Positions 35,050 to 45,121 of a stretch of 64,000 nt of DNA are shown one piece after another. A program made the position numbers and the translations under genes. This stretch comes from Paraspadella gotoi (taxonomy: Eukaryota; Chaetognatha): contig CM119267.1 in the NCBI GenBank assembly GCA_051294375.1, positions 18,943,439 to 19,007,438 of the forward strand, in the 5' to 3' direction. Numbering within the stretch: position 1 is the stretch's first letter; each line of letters begins with the position of its first letter. Below the pieces are notes generated by a model. It worked only from the letters and a program-made list of their open reading frames with translations, searched no databases and was not told the origin of the DNA.

Positions 35050-36560
35050 ATTTTTTTTCTCACCGAGTAAAGAGCCCCATTCTTTCATCGCGTTCGGCTT
35101 CCGCCTTGTTTGGAGACAAAAGAGGGAAAAGATCGTTTTTGAGAACGACAAATACTACCGGTTCCGGAAGATTACTCACTATTGAAATGGAGGGAGCACG
35201 AAAGAGAGAGCGGCCACCACACCCCGTACATTACTAGGACAGAGACCGGGGGCTCGTACCCACCATCCGGGGGGAGGTCGGACAAGGAGGTAAAATATGG
35301 GGGGGATAATGGAGATGTGGGGGAATGGAGAAAAGGGAACAACAGATAAAAAAAAAAAAAAAGAGTTTTAAAATGAAAGGAGGGTGGGAAGGATCGGAAC
35401 TGAACCCCTATTTTTTACGTGGGAAAGTGACGTGGACACGCTGATTTGATCCGAATCGACGTGGAATATCGTTTGCTTATTTTTTGTAGCCATGTGAGAT
35501 CGTCTAGTTAACGATAGGAGATTAAGATTAAAATTAAAGATTTAAAATTTTCCTATATCGCGAGAAATGAAACTTCTCGGTATATCCTGGCTGCCCAGCT
35601 ATTGATGTTATTCAAAATATTTGAGCTAAACATGAAGTAAATATAGCGCAAAAAATATTTGCTTAAAAAAAATACTTATAATCATCATATTAAAAAAAAA
35701 AATATCCGAATTTCATTCCAAAATGATATACAGTGTAAAGTTACACCAAGAGAGGCGCATTGTAGAACACGTTTTTTTTAATTTTTTTTCTCATTTCTGT
35801 TCGCCAGTCAGTAAACGTTAGAGCGGACATGAAGAAACGATTTTCCATATCTTACTCAGAAGCTTATTCACACACTACTCGTTTTTTTCCTTATTCACCG
35901 TAGTTTATTTCCCTTTCATTCATTTTTTTTTTTTCCCCGCTTTATAAATTCAATTATTCATCACCCGACTTTTTTTTTCTATAGAAAGTGACCGTCATAT
36001 AATCTCCTTATTTTTTCTTATCCCTAAACCACTCTTCAAATGTATACAATTCAGGCCATCCTTAAAAACATCCCGTCATGATTTATCAATGTCTCTTGCA
36101 TCTATACTAAAATTGTATAAATATTATATTTTTTGTTGAAATGTAAACTCAGTATCAATTTTATGCGTTTATGCTATGTAATGCTTAATTGTCCATATTT
36201 TGAAATGTACTAGTTTCAGACTAATTGTTTGAAAACGCAGAATAAAACACATAAATAAACTCTCAAACGTAATACAAGTAATACGACCAATTATCCCATT
36301 AGCTATCGGATGCAGCGCAGAAGCGAATCGTTTGCTAGCAGACACACGACGAGTGCCTGAGCGGTCGCGACCAAATAGCAGAAAACTCGTTCTCATCTGT
36401 CCTGCATCTCAGAGTTAAACATTATTTCATATCTTTAATTGTCTTTTTTTTTTTTTGTTTTTATCTCTCTTTTTTTATTTCTGAACACATTGCCCAGTCG
36501 TTAATTATTGCGTTCTAAGAAGCTTTCCAATCTATGTTCCAATACAAGTCTATCATTCTC
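35050..36560. repeat. Duplicated segment, first version (partner 45122-46115)
   Basis: Collinear with 45122-46115: CTCACCGA-AAAGAGCCCC, GCCTTGTTTGGAGACAAAAG, GATCGTTTTTGAGA, GCAAAAAATATTTGCTT, CATCCTTAAAA-CATCCCGTCATG and AGAGTTAA-ACTATT. The 45 kb version is about one third shorter through many small losses. No frame survives in both. Confidence 0.8.
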
Positions 36561-36760
36561 CAACGTTGTCATCTATTTCTCTCTCGTCTCTCATCCTCAT
36601 CATCTCTCGTCATGCCCGATCTGTCTCTCCTCATCCATGCATTCCTTCCATCCTCACACTCGCCTCACTCTCAAATCTTCTCTCGTCTACCTCTCTCTGT
36701 TCGCATCCCATCATTCATCTCTTCTCATCTCTCTCTCAATCCTACTCTCCCTCTATCTCT

Positions 36761-36785
36761 NNNNNNNNNNNNNNNNNNNNNNNNN
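36761..36785. other. Assembly gap (25 N)
   Basis: 25 N after CTCTATCTCT. The sequence after the gap is a second version of 34475-34865. Confidence 0.99.
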
Positions 36786-37130
36786 TCATCGTTGGTTAAT
36801 TCTTAAGAATTTCAATGTTTTTTTTTCTAAGCGGGAAATCACCGGCATTTGGTAAATATACAATGCTAGAATAATTAATAATAATTATTATTAATAATTA
36901 TTAATAATTAATAATTTAGAATAATTGAATCTAAAGAAAACAATTTTAACTTTTTAATTTTCTTTTAAAAATAGTAATTTTTTAAAAATCAATTTGACAC
37001 AAGAGTTCTTCATTTTCCGATGTTTACTGCGTTCGTTGCAAGTTTGTTTGTTTGTTCGTTTGTTTATATTATGATGAGTTTTCGAGTTTTGTTTTTTCGG
37101 GTCCCAGCTTTTAGTTTTTTTTTTAGTTTT
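36786..37130. repeat. Duplicated segment, second version
   Basis: Second version of 34475-34865, starting directly at the gap. It includes an expanded ATTAAT/AATAATT microsatellite (36868-36915) absent from the first version. Confidence 0.75.
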
Positions 37131-37232
37131 ACCCTAACCCTAACTTACGCCCTACCCTAAACTTACCCCTAAACCTAAATTACCCCTCAACTCTAACTTA
37201 CCTCTAAACTTATTTTTAACCTTAACTTATTT
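37131..37232. repeat. Degenerate telomere-like CCCTAA array
   Basis: It begins with two perfect units, ACCCTAACCCTAAC, and continues as CCCTACCCTAAACTTACCCC, TAAACCTAAATTACCCC, CAACTCTAACTTACCTC and TAAACTTATTTTTAACC. The higher-order period is about 11-18 bp, with decay away from the 5' end. Canonical insect telomeres are CCTAA; the perfect units here are CCCTAA. Could be an old interstitial telomeric sequence, a subtelomeric satellite or a chance pyrimidine-A repeat. It sits immediately after duplicated sequence. Confidence 0.55.
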
Positions 37233-37239
37233 TTCCTAG

Positions 37240-38220
37240 TTTACTTCACACTTAATGTCTTAATTTATTTTACCATATAGTTATTGTAACCTTAATTTTA
37301 CCCTAAATATATACTTGGTTGTGTCACACTATCCTATAAGCAGAGAGAAAAGAATCCTTTAATTTTGTTTCTCCAAAACGTTATACTCTTCCGTTTCCAT
37401 TTGCTTCCTCACTTAGATCTTTTTACCCGTTAATTTCTTTGAAAACTTTGCACTTCGTTATTACCACCGATAGGCCTCCAAGAGCTTATTTGATCTCCAG
37501 GGAAAGGCCAGGACTAGGAATTTGGATAAAATTCCCCTTTTTATCGTCGCAATTCGCTCTCTTCTCTCTCTATCTTTTCCTGATTCATACGGGTGAAAAA
37601 AACGAGTCTGCAGCTGGCGTCTGCTTCTGTTCTTTTTCTCTCTTTCTCCTGCTTGCTTTCTGCCTGCGCCTTTGATCTTATTTTTTTCTGGCTCCATCTG
37701 CTGCTGCCGCTGCTGATTCGTACGATTTGGCTTCTTTCTTCTCTCTCTCTCTCTCTCTCTGTTTTTTTTTCTCAGGGGCTGCGTCTGCTGAATCAGTTAA
37801 TCTTTGACAAAGAAATACGGTTTTCTCCTGGCAGCTTCTGCTCGAATTCGTCCGAAACGAATTGTGCTTTCTCTATCTCTGATCCCTCTCTCGTCTCTCT
37901 TCTCTGAGTTGATTTAAAAAAATTGATAGATTGGAAAACTCGTAAAATTAGCCATCGCATTCCGTGCAGGTTGTGGAGAGCAGGATGCGGCGAAGCAGTT
38001 ACCGTCCGTTGCACACAAGGTCCAGAACTTCGGGAATCGGGCTGTAATCCGACACTACAGGTCTGGGTAGACGCCCCGTCTGCTTTTACTGTGTGAATCT
38101 ACAGGGCGCGACGCCGAGTCCTTTGGGTTGGAGAGGAGGCTCGCGAATGCGCTAACCTCCGCAGGATCAAGGGTGCATGCTGATTCTACGGAGACGAGAA
38201 TTTGAATAATACCTTAGCTT
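37240..38220. other. Unassigned DNA, no gene supported
   Basis: Low-complexity T/C-rich sequence with a CT tract at 37740-37760 and a moderately GC-rich patch at 37960-38170. No tRNA, snRNA or coding motif was recognised in the patch. Confidence 0.35.
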
Positions 38221-38274
38221 ACAATGTTATATGTGCTTTGTGCAATATCGGGTTTTTTACGTTTTGTCTCTTTT

Positions 38275-38770
38275 TTTCGTCAGCTCTCAGTCATTATTTT
38301 TCTTTTTCTTTTTTTCCTTTCTATTACCTTTCTTTCTTTTGACTATTCTTTCATTTCCTTTCTATTACATCTTTCCCTTTTCTTTTTCTTTTCTATGCTT
38401 GTTTCCTATCTATTCTTTCTTCCTTCTATTCTTTCCTTTCTTTTCTATTCTTCTTTCCTTTCAATTCTTTTTCCTTTCTATTCTTTCTTTGCTTTCTATT
38501 ATTTTCGCCTGTCTAATTCTTTCTTTCCTTTCTATTCGTTCTTTCTTTTCTATTCTTTCCTTTCTTTTCTATTCTTTAGTTTCTTTTCTATTCTTTGTTT
38601 CCTTTCTATTTTTTGGTTCGCTTTCATTTCTTTCTTGTCCTCTTCTTTGGAATCCCTGTCGCTTAAGTCTCTATTTCCTTTCTAATTCTTATCTTTCCTT
38701 TACATAATTGCTCACTTCCTTTCCTGTTTCTATTCTTTCTTGTTAATAAATTTAGTCTTTTCTTCTTTTC
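38275..38770. repeat. Polypyrimidine minisatellite (TTTCTATTCTTTCC units)
   Basis: About 500 bases of repeats of TTTCTATTCTTTCCTTTC type with unit length near 14-19, nearly purine-free apart from the A of CTATTC. Two overlapping Phe/Ser/Leu frames of about 155 codons run through it and look like membrane proteins, but they are translations of the repeat. Confidence 0.9.
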
Positions 38771-38999
38771 TTTCTTATCTCGCTTTATAAATTAATTTTC
38801 TTTTCTCAAAAATTTTAGTCATCTAGATTTTTCTTTATGCGATTTCGACGATCCTTATGTCTTTTAAGATTTTTTATAAGATGAGTTCCGCAAGGTAAAA
38901 ACACCTCCTCGTAAACAAGGCGCAAGACTTATGACATGAGACGAGAGGCAGCATTCATCAGACCTCTGACAGGCAATCCTTACAGAAAATGTTACCAAT

Positions 39000-39760
39000 C
39001 CCACGCATAGTTTCTCAAGCTGCGCTCCAAATAGTTCCTAAATCCCAACAATCCAGAAAGAACTGAATGGTCCCTGGAAATTCCTCTATGAAAAATGGTT
39101 TAATCAAAGATGAGCCCTTCACGTATCCGAAAATAGCCATGAGAGACTCACAGTCCTAAAAAAGTCTTGAAAGTGGAGGAATGAAGAACGTTCCTTAGTC
39201 ATTATGAAGGATTATTTGTCGGAAAACTTCTGTGACGAACTGACAACTTCAAATCTACTTTACTGATCCCCGTATACTGTTCGAAGAGTTGTTTCAGAGG
39301 AAGTGCTATTCGAGAAAATGGCACCTTTCGATAGCAGCCCATGGGCTTTCGAGACTGGTTCATACTTCGTCATTGAAGAAGAACATTTTTCTAGCATTTG
39401 CTGTATTGAAACCTTTCAAAACCAATTTTAACTTCTCGCAGTGAATGCCTTCTGCTCTAAACTGGAGATAATATCGAACACCTCACACCGACCTCCTTGC
39501 GACTCAAGCATGTCCCGCAATGAAATAAAAACCAGAATTAAATCCTTTGAAAGATTTTCGTGGCGAACGTGAAAACATTGAGAAATCTCAAGTTGATACA
39601 TGCAAAAGTGAGTATGGATCACCATTTTCGGAAGATTAACCCGGAAATAGAAATTATTCAAGTGAGGCTTGACAGTGGAGTTACAATGAGAAAGAAACCT
39701 GCATTTGAATGAAGTCGTCTGGACCTAAGGCCTGAGGTAAACGAAGCACACTGAACTTTA
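39000..39760 (-). pseudogene. Decayed coding-like segment, protein unknown
   Basis: On the minus strand several open pieces in different frames follow one another: a longer one at 39428-39700 (contains NNFYFRVNLPKMVIHTHF and LRDMLESQGGRCEVFD), then a piece reading KLKLVLKGFNTANARKMFFF, then MTKYEPVSKAHGLLSKG, and near 39050-39150 MAIFGYVKGSSLIKPFF. Codon-like composition and the shift between frames suggest an old gene or transposon ORF broken by indels. Parallel frames also look protein-like, so this is uncertain. I do not recognise the family. The foldback element at 39830-41040 starts just beside it. Confidence 0.25.
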
Positions 39761-39829
39761 TGCAAAGCGAAAAGAGAGCTCTCTCCAAATGCATACAATT
39801 GTTCAACGGGAATTTGATGGACACGGTAA

Positions 39830-41040
39830 GGCGCAGAGAGGATGTGAAAGGAAAAAAAGTTCTATCTCTGAAACACTATAACAACTTAAAATGTATATTT
39901 TCTCATCGAGACACTTAATGTGGTAGGGTCAGTAAAATTTGATAAAGGCAGGAATTTTTTTTAATTGCTGAATTAAAAGTTTTGAAATTTTTTTATAAAA
40001 CTTTGTTAAGTAGTTCTATAAAGTGAATAGCTTAGATTAAAACGCTATCATGTCTAGTCAAATCTAAACAAGCAATAACCTTAAATTTGAACTCTCCCAA
40101 GATTTTTATTACTTTTCATTATTGAAATATAAGTAAATAAATAAAAAAGTTTTTTTCAAAAAGATTAATCAATTAAGTACCTTTGAACAGATTATTTCTT
40201 AAAAATAAAGATACGAAATAGTGTTTCTCACATGCAGTTCTACTTATTAGGCTTTCAAAATAAGGTTTTTTTTTGATTAATAATAATTATTAATATAAAA
40301 TTTTAAAAAAATTTTGTTTCGTTTAAAAAAATTAAAATTAAAAAAATTATTTTAAAAATTATTAAATATAGTACTCTAATAAGTATTAAAAGTTAATTAT
40401 ATTTGTTAAATTTTTACACATTTGTCTATTAATAATATAGTAATAAATATTGAGTAGAGTTTTATTATAAATAATTTTATAAAATAAGATTTTTTTCTTG
40501 AAAGTAATGAAAACATATAATTTTGAGATTAAGGTTTGAATTAAATATCATATTTTTAAAAAAAAAATAATTAATCTGTATTATTTAGTTTTTAATAATA
40601 ATTTTATAATCATTGTTTTTAGAGAATTTGTTTTAAAGCCTAATAAGATAGAACTGCTTTTGAGACATATTTGTACTTCTATTTTTAAGAAAATAATCCT
40701 GTTTGAAAAAACTTGATCTGATTAATAATTTTTTTTTAAATTATGATTTTTACTTATAATTCAGTACAAAAGAATCCTCGTAGAAAGTTGGGAGAGGTCT
40801 ACAAAATTACAGAGTTTCTGCTCATAGATAATGATAGATGTATAGACATTAAAAAAATCTGTAAAGGCATGATTCAAGCTAAACTACTTAAAACTTTTAT
40901 TATAAATAAAAATTTTTAAAAACTCTAATTAGCAATATTAAAAAAATCATTAAGTGTCTCATGGGTATATCTTTAAGATTCATTAGGTCTTCAGAGATGG
41001 CACTTTTTTTTTTTCTTTCACAATCCTCCTGCCTACGTGA
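39830..41040. mobile_element. Long foldback element (about 1.2 kb, arms about 400 bp)
   Basis: The left arm runs 39830-40260 and the right arm 40630-41040 in inverted orientation. Matching points: AGAGAGGATGTGAAAGG against reversed CCTTTCACAATCCTCC-type sequence at 41020; TCATCGAGACACTTAATG (39903-39920) against CATTAAGTGTCTCATGGG (40948-40965); GAACTCTCCCAAG against GGGAGAGGTC; AAATAAAGATACGAAATAG against its diverged complement; and TTCTACTTATTAGGCTTT against AAAGCCTAATAAGATAGAA. The centre is AT-rich. No transposase is seen. Diverged relatives lie inside 3.43-7.03 kb. Confidence 0.65.
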
Positions 41041-42380
41041 TGAGATTTCGAGCGAAGATTCTACAAAAGAAAAATCTAAAAAGGTGGCACCAACAGGGTA
41101 AAAGCCAGAAAGCAAATTATACGTTATTCATCAGTCATGGAGTGCTGAGTGACAAAATTTTTATGCAAACAAAAAGATCTTTTATTTCCATATTCGAGTC
41201 GCTCCATTTTGAAAAAGAAAAAAATATCCTTTATTGCAATATCTCAGAATGGCACAAGACTAAGTTGACCTTCGCGGCACCATCTGCCCGGCATACCAAT
41301 TCCCATTCCAAAAACTAAACTTTGCCAATAAAAAACAGAGAAAAAGCTTGGGAATTAGAAGCTTCCCAATGACCTCATGTTCTTCGTATCTTAATGTTTT
41401 AAGATAAAAAGTTCCTCTTTTTTTACTCTTTTTTTTCTCGTTTTTTGTTTTTTTGTGATAACTAGCATAGGATTGTACGTTATCCAAAAACGTAGTTATA
41501 TTTTTCTCTATAAGTTTTAATATTTGACCTGGGAATTATAATTCATGAGATAAATACATTTGTTATATTATTAACATTTTAGATTTTTTGTAATAAAATT
41601 TTTTATAACTAAGTAATATGCACCTTTGTTGGTATGCATTTTTAATAGTATATTTAATTTTGAGTTACTTTTGTAGGTGATAATTGCAACCATGCGCCTA
41701 AATAGCTCAGAGTGTTGCTGGGGTTTTAACACTAGATATTATATTAACATGATTATAATTACTAATATTAAACTAGTTATTATATATTATTACGTATGAT
41801 ATTAATTACTAATACTATTGACTTCTATTAATACTGAATGTAGTATAGGTATTTAGGATACTATACTATAATATAAACGCATACCTATACAATGATGACT
41901 CGATTGAACTATAGACACTATTATATTCTATAAATAGATTGATTCAATATATGAAGATTATAATAGATAGGTATTGATAATATTTTAAACATACTATTAT
42001 CCGGATTTAGCCCTTATCCTGCTTTTGGACACGGTTTATTATCATCATACTGTTTCAGATACAAAGAGGAAGACAATTAATAGCATATTAACACATAATT
42101 GAATAAATTATAAAGGATAGATAGATTGTTATGAGTAATACTTTGTTTACATTAAGATAAATGCAACAGCGCGTACGCATGATTTCTCTCTTAAATCATG
42201 AAAGAACAACAATGAAATACGTTGGTATGTTATTATTAGAACAAGATATTCATTTAATGAAAATAATAATGGCATATAATCACTTCCTAGCGTAAGATGT
42301 ATAACACTCATTATATTATGTTGTAATTGAATGCTTTTTTGTTAGACTATTCGTTGAAAGAAGTTCATTTCGTTGCGTTT
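41041..42380. other. AT-rich DNA, no gene supported
   Basis: The 93-codon plus frame at 41037-41318 begins inside the foldback arm and has no known motif. The rest is strongly AT-rich, with TATTA-type low complexity around 41740-42000. Confidence 0.35.
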
Positions 42381-42383
42381 TAA

Positions 42384-42659
42384 AATTAAAGGAGACAAAT
42401 AGAAGAGTTTATTTCTGTTTACAAAACAACTAAGTTTTATTTTGAAATGGACATGTTTCTACTTTTTTTCGAGAATTCTTAAGCGCAATTCACATTGCGA
42501 ACGCCTATTGCTCTAATGTGATGCATATGAGTCCGTCCTTCCTCTCAACACATTCACATTTGCTGCATAGAAGAGGACTCGAAAAAGAGTCGAACATGTC
42601 CGTTTCAAAATAAACCCTTTTGTAAACGAAAAATAAAACTTTTGTTTTCTCTCTTAATT
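42384..42659. mobile_element. MITE-like inverted repeat, 276 bp
   Basis: The arms are about 85 bp. The left arm starts AATTAAAGGAGACAAA and includes TTTTGAAATGGACATGTT and TTTTTTTCGAG. The right arm includes CTCGAAAAAGAG, AACATGTCCGTTTCAAAA and TTTTCTCTCTTAATT. Identity between arms is roughly 80 percent by eye. No coding sequence. A non-autonomous DNA transposon or a transcribed hairpin would both fit. Confidence 0.65.
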
Positions 42660-42956
42660 GTCAGACATTGGTATATGAATATTTATTTGAGAAATTAATA
42701 ACGACGCTTATCAGCGTTCTATTAATTTCGCGTCATTGTTTTTAAAAGACAGCTCTTTTTCTTAACGTTGTATCAATTTAAAGTGTAGAAAAATTTTTAA
42801 TGATAAACTGTTTCTTATCATCATCTTATGCCAATTCCCATCAGAAATGTTATTAAAGATAAAAATAACATGGTTAATAATTTGATTACATACTCTATGA
42901 TAAATAACATACTGTCTTAACTGGTATTTTTAATTAGTGAGAAAAGTTATAGTACA

Positions 42957-43105
42957 GGGCGCTACCGTCTGGTTTTTAAAAAAAATACTCTCCCAGCCTA
43001 AACATATACTAGAGCAACCTCTTATTCTAGCATTAACTATCCCGCCAATGGGAGGCGGGACTCGAATTAGCTGACGTTGTCCTAAAGATAGCGGTAGCGT
43101 GACCC
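42957..43105. mobile_element. Small inverted-repeat element with GGGCGCTACCG ends, 149 bp
   Basis: Left end GGGCGCTACCGTCTGG and right end GATAGCGGTAGCGTGACCC are inverted repeats with a one- or two-base bulge. Inside is a second hairpin, CCCGCC-AATGGGA-GGCGGG (43051-43069). The size and structure are those of a MITE. The flanks are AT-rich without a clear target duplication. Confidence 0.55.
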
Positions 43106-43429
43106 AAATTTAAATTTTTTAATGGAAACAGCTTTAAACGAATCCATTATTTAGTATTAGTTATTGTGTTAAAAAATTTTTTTGCATACAATGTTCGAAC
43201 CATGAGTAAATTCGTTAATTAAAATTATATATTGGCCTCAATATAATGTCAAGAAATCGTTTTTTAGATATTTTTAAGTTTTTTTTAATTGATTCTTAAT
43301 AGAGCTCGAAAAAGTTAAACAAAAATGGTAATTAAAACTTTTTAAATCTTTGATGTTTATTATTAAAAATTAGCAAAAAACTATTAAAAATTATCAGAAT
43401 GATGATGATGAGGATTGATTTTTTTAGGT

Positions 43430-44360
43430 TTTTCGCCGCAATTTCGACCCCACTTATCATCAAAAATTTATTGAAACAAGAATTATACTTTGTGTAGACA
43501 TCTTTTAAAGTAAGCTATCTGAATTCTGCTTTTAAAAAATCATAGAAATGTAGAATTTCATTTGGCAGCAAGGTTCCCAAATCAAAACCTTCTGACCACC
43601 CAATTGACAAACTTTTGGCTCTACTAAGACATGACTGATAATAGTAAATTTAATAATAACTAAAAAATAGTTTGAGCGTCTGTAGTCAGTAAATATCCAT
43701 AAACCGATATAAAACAATGAGCAACACAGAGCACCTAGACAGAGTATTTTATTTTCAATAATGGCTGGTCTAAGTTTAGAACAAGATTGAGGGGGCGCGG
43801 ACGACGGACGACAAAGTGGAATTAATAGGAGTCGTAATTGCTGAAGGCTCTGGGAAATTCATGTGATTTGAGAAAAAACATTCCAGAAATAACTCTTGGG
43901 GTGGTGAGTAATGGACGCAGTCACCTTTAACTTTAAAACCTAGTAGCATCTATCAAGTATTTTTCAAACGTCAACCTCTTATATGATTAAGTATAATTCG
44001 GGGTTTGTATTTGCCGGGATAATTTTAAGCGACAAAATATTTATTGTATATTCGCGTACTTTCCGCCCATCGTTAAGCCAGTGTTTTATTATCACTTTTG
44101 GGAATAACACAACTGAAGTTTTATGCCAGCGATTCGACCACCAGTCATTCTAAGAGCAATGTTCAAACTTACTAACTGCTTCGCCTATCACGGAGTGTTG
44201 AGTAGAATGATTATAATTTCAAAATTAAGCTAAACTTTTTTTATTATCAACTTTTTGGGGAAATAAAAACTGATTTTGGCCAGGATTCGACCCCGCGTAA
44301 TTGTTAAACGGTTGTCTAACACTCGTACTAACTGGCTTCGCCACCTGAGTTTTGAAAAGA
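43430..44360 (-). mobile_element. Tandem tRNA-derived SINE-like units
   Basis: Minus-strand heads with split RNA polymerase III promoters: one unit at 44125-44190 (A-box region GGCGAAGCAGTTAGT, B-box GGTCGAATCGC) and another at 44277-44347 (A-box TGGCGAAGCCAGTTAGTA, B-box GGGGTCGAATCC). Heads are about 154 bp apart, and both have an AAAACT/AAGTTT-type sequence after the B box. A third B-box-like GGGGTCGAAATTGC is at 43438-43452 with an eroded head. Folding as a true tRNA is not convincing, hence SINE. Confidence 0.5.
44277..44347 (-). mobile_element. Best preserved tRNA-like SINE head
   Basis: Minus strand: GGTGGCGAAGCCAGTTAGTA (D-arm/A-box-like), an anticodon-like region ending in CGTTTAACAATTACG, and GGGGTCGAATCCTGGCC (T-arm/B-box-like). 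Spacing between A and B boxes is about 45 bases, usual for tRNA-derived promoters. It lacks a convincing acceptor stem, so a functional tRNA is unlikely. Confidence 0.5.
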
Positions 44361-45096
44361 ACGTTTATAAATTTCAGAATTAAAGCTTAAAGCTTACAGC
44401 TTACTTTTTCGTGAGAAGAATCCTAAGGGTTACGAAACGATGTGGTTAAAAAATACGTTTAAGCAATGCGTAAATTTTATTTTCATAAAAATAATCAAAG
44501 CTTAAACGTGTTGTTAAAATAACGTTATATCGTGAAATTTTATTATTCATAAAACATACTTCTCCAATTATTTTTTGATATCTATTTCTTTCAATTATTT
44601 TAACTTTGGATGCAGTGGTTTTGTAATGGGTTTCACAATGCTGACGGTATTTGTCAATGTCTAATATATTTGTCCAAAATTTGGGAAGCGGCCAACAAAT
44701 AACGCTTATAGCGAACTGTATATAATAGTTGTGCTTATTTTGTATAAAATAAAGAACTTTCAAAGTCCCGAGACAAATTGCATTCTATTTTTTTAACCAT
44801 AGAATTACCGGTCACTGCTTAGCTTAAAGTTGACCATAAAAGGTCTTGTCAACACTCTGTCAAAGCACTGGTCACGAGGAAAGTAACTCAAATTGTGACC
44901 TGTCGAAGCGTGTCGCAAAGTTGGTCACTCAGAGACGAGGTTTGATGTGACCGTCACATGGAAGGAAAGATATTGTGTGAGCAGTGTCCCACTGGCACGG
45001 TCACACTTTCCAGCCAATTCAGGTCGTTCGATCAGTCGCGCATTATAAGCGAAGAAGATATTCATAGTATCCTTCCTTTCCATCCTTTTTTTCTCC
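44360..45096. other. Unassigned DNA
   Basis: The 105-codon minus frame at 44446-44763 is AT-driven and unrecognised. The stretch 44770-45050 contains several TGGTCAC/GTGACC motifs (for example 44870, 44922 and 44946), an untested hint of a short degenerate repeat. Confidence 0.3.
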
Positions 45097-45121
45097 NNNN
45101 NNNNNNNNNNNNNNNNNNNNN
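45097..45121. other. Assembly gap (25 N)
   Basis: 25 N between a T-rich run and the start of the second version of the 35 kb block. Confidence 0.99.

Noticed and set aside
37960-38170. Structured GC-richer patch that could be a small RNA gene
   Set aside because: No match to 5S, 7SL, snRNA or tRNA landmarks that I can recognise, and no Pol III terminator in the right place.
38224-38707. Two overlapping Phe/Ser/Leu frames of about 155 codons resembling a multi-pass membrane protein
   Set aside because: They are translations of a polypyrimidine minisatellite in two frames.
41680-41725. TAGCTCAG-like tRNA D-arm near GCGCCTAAATAGCTCAGAG
   Set aside because: No B box at the right distance and no cloverleaf.
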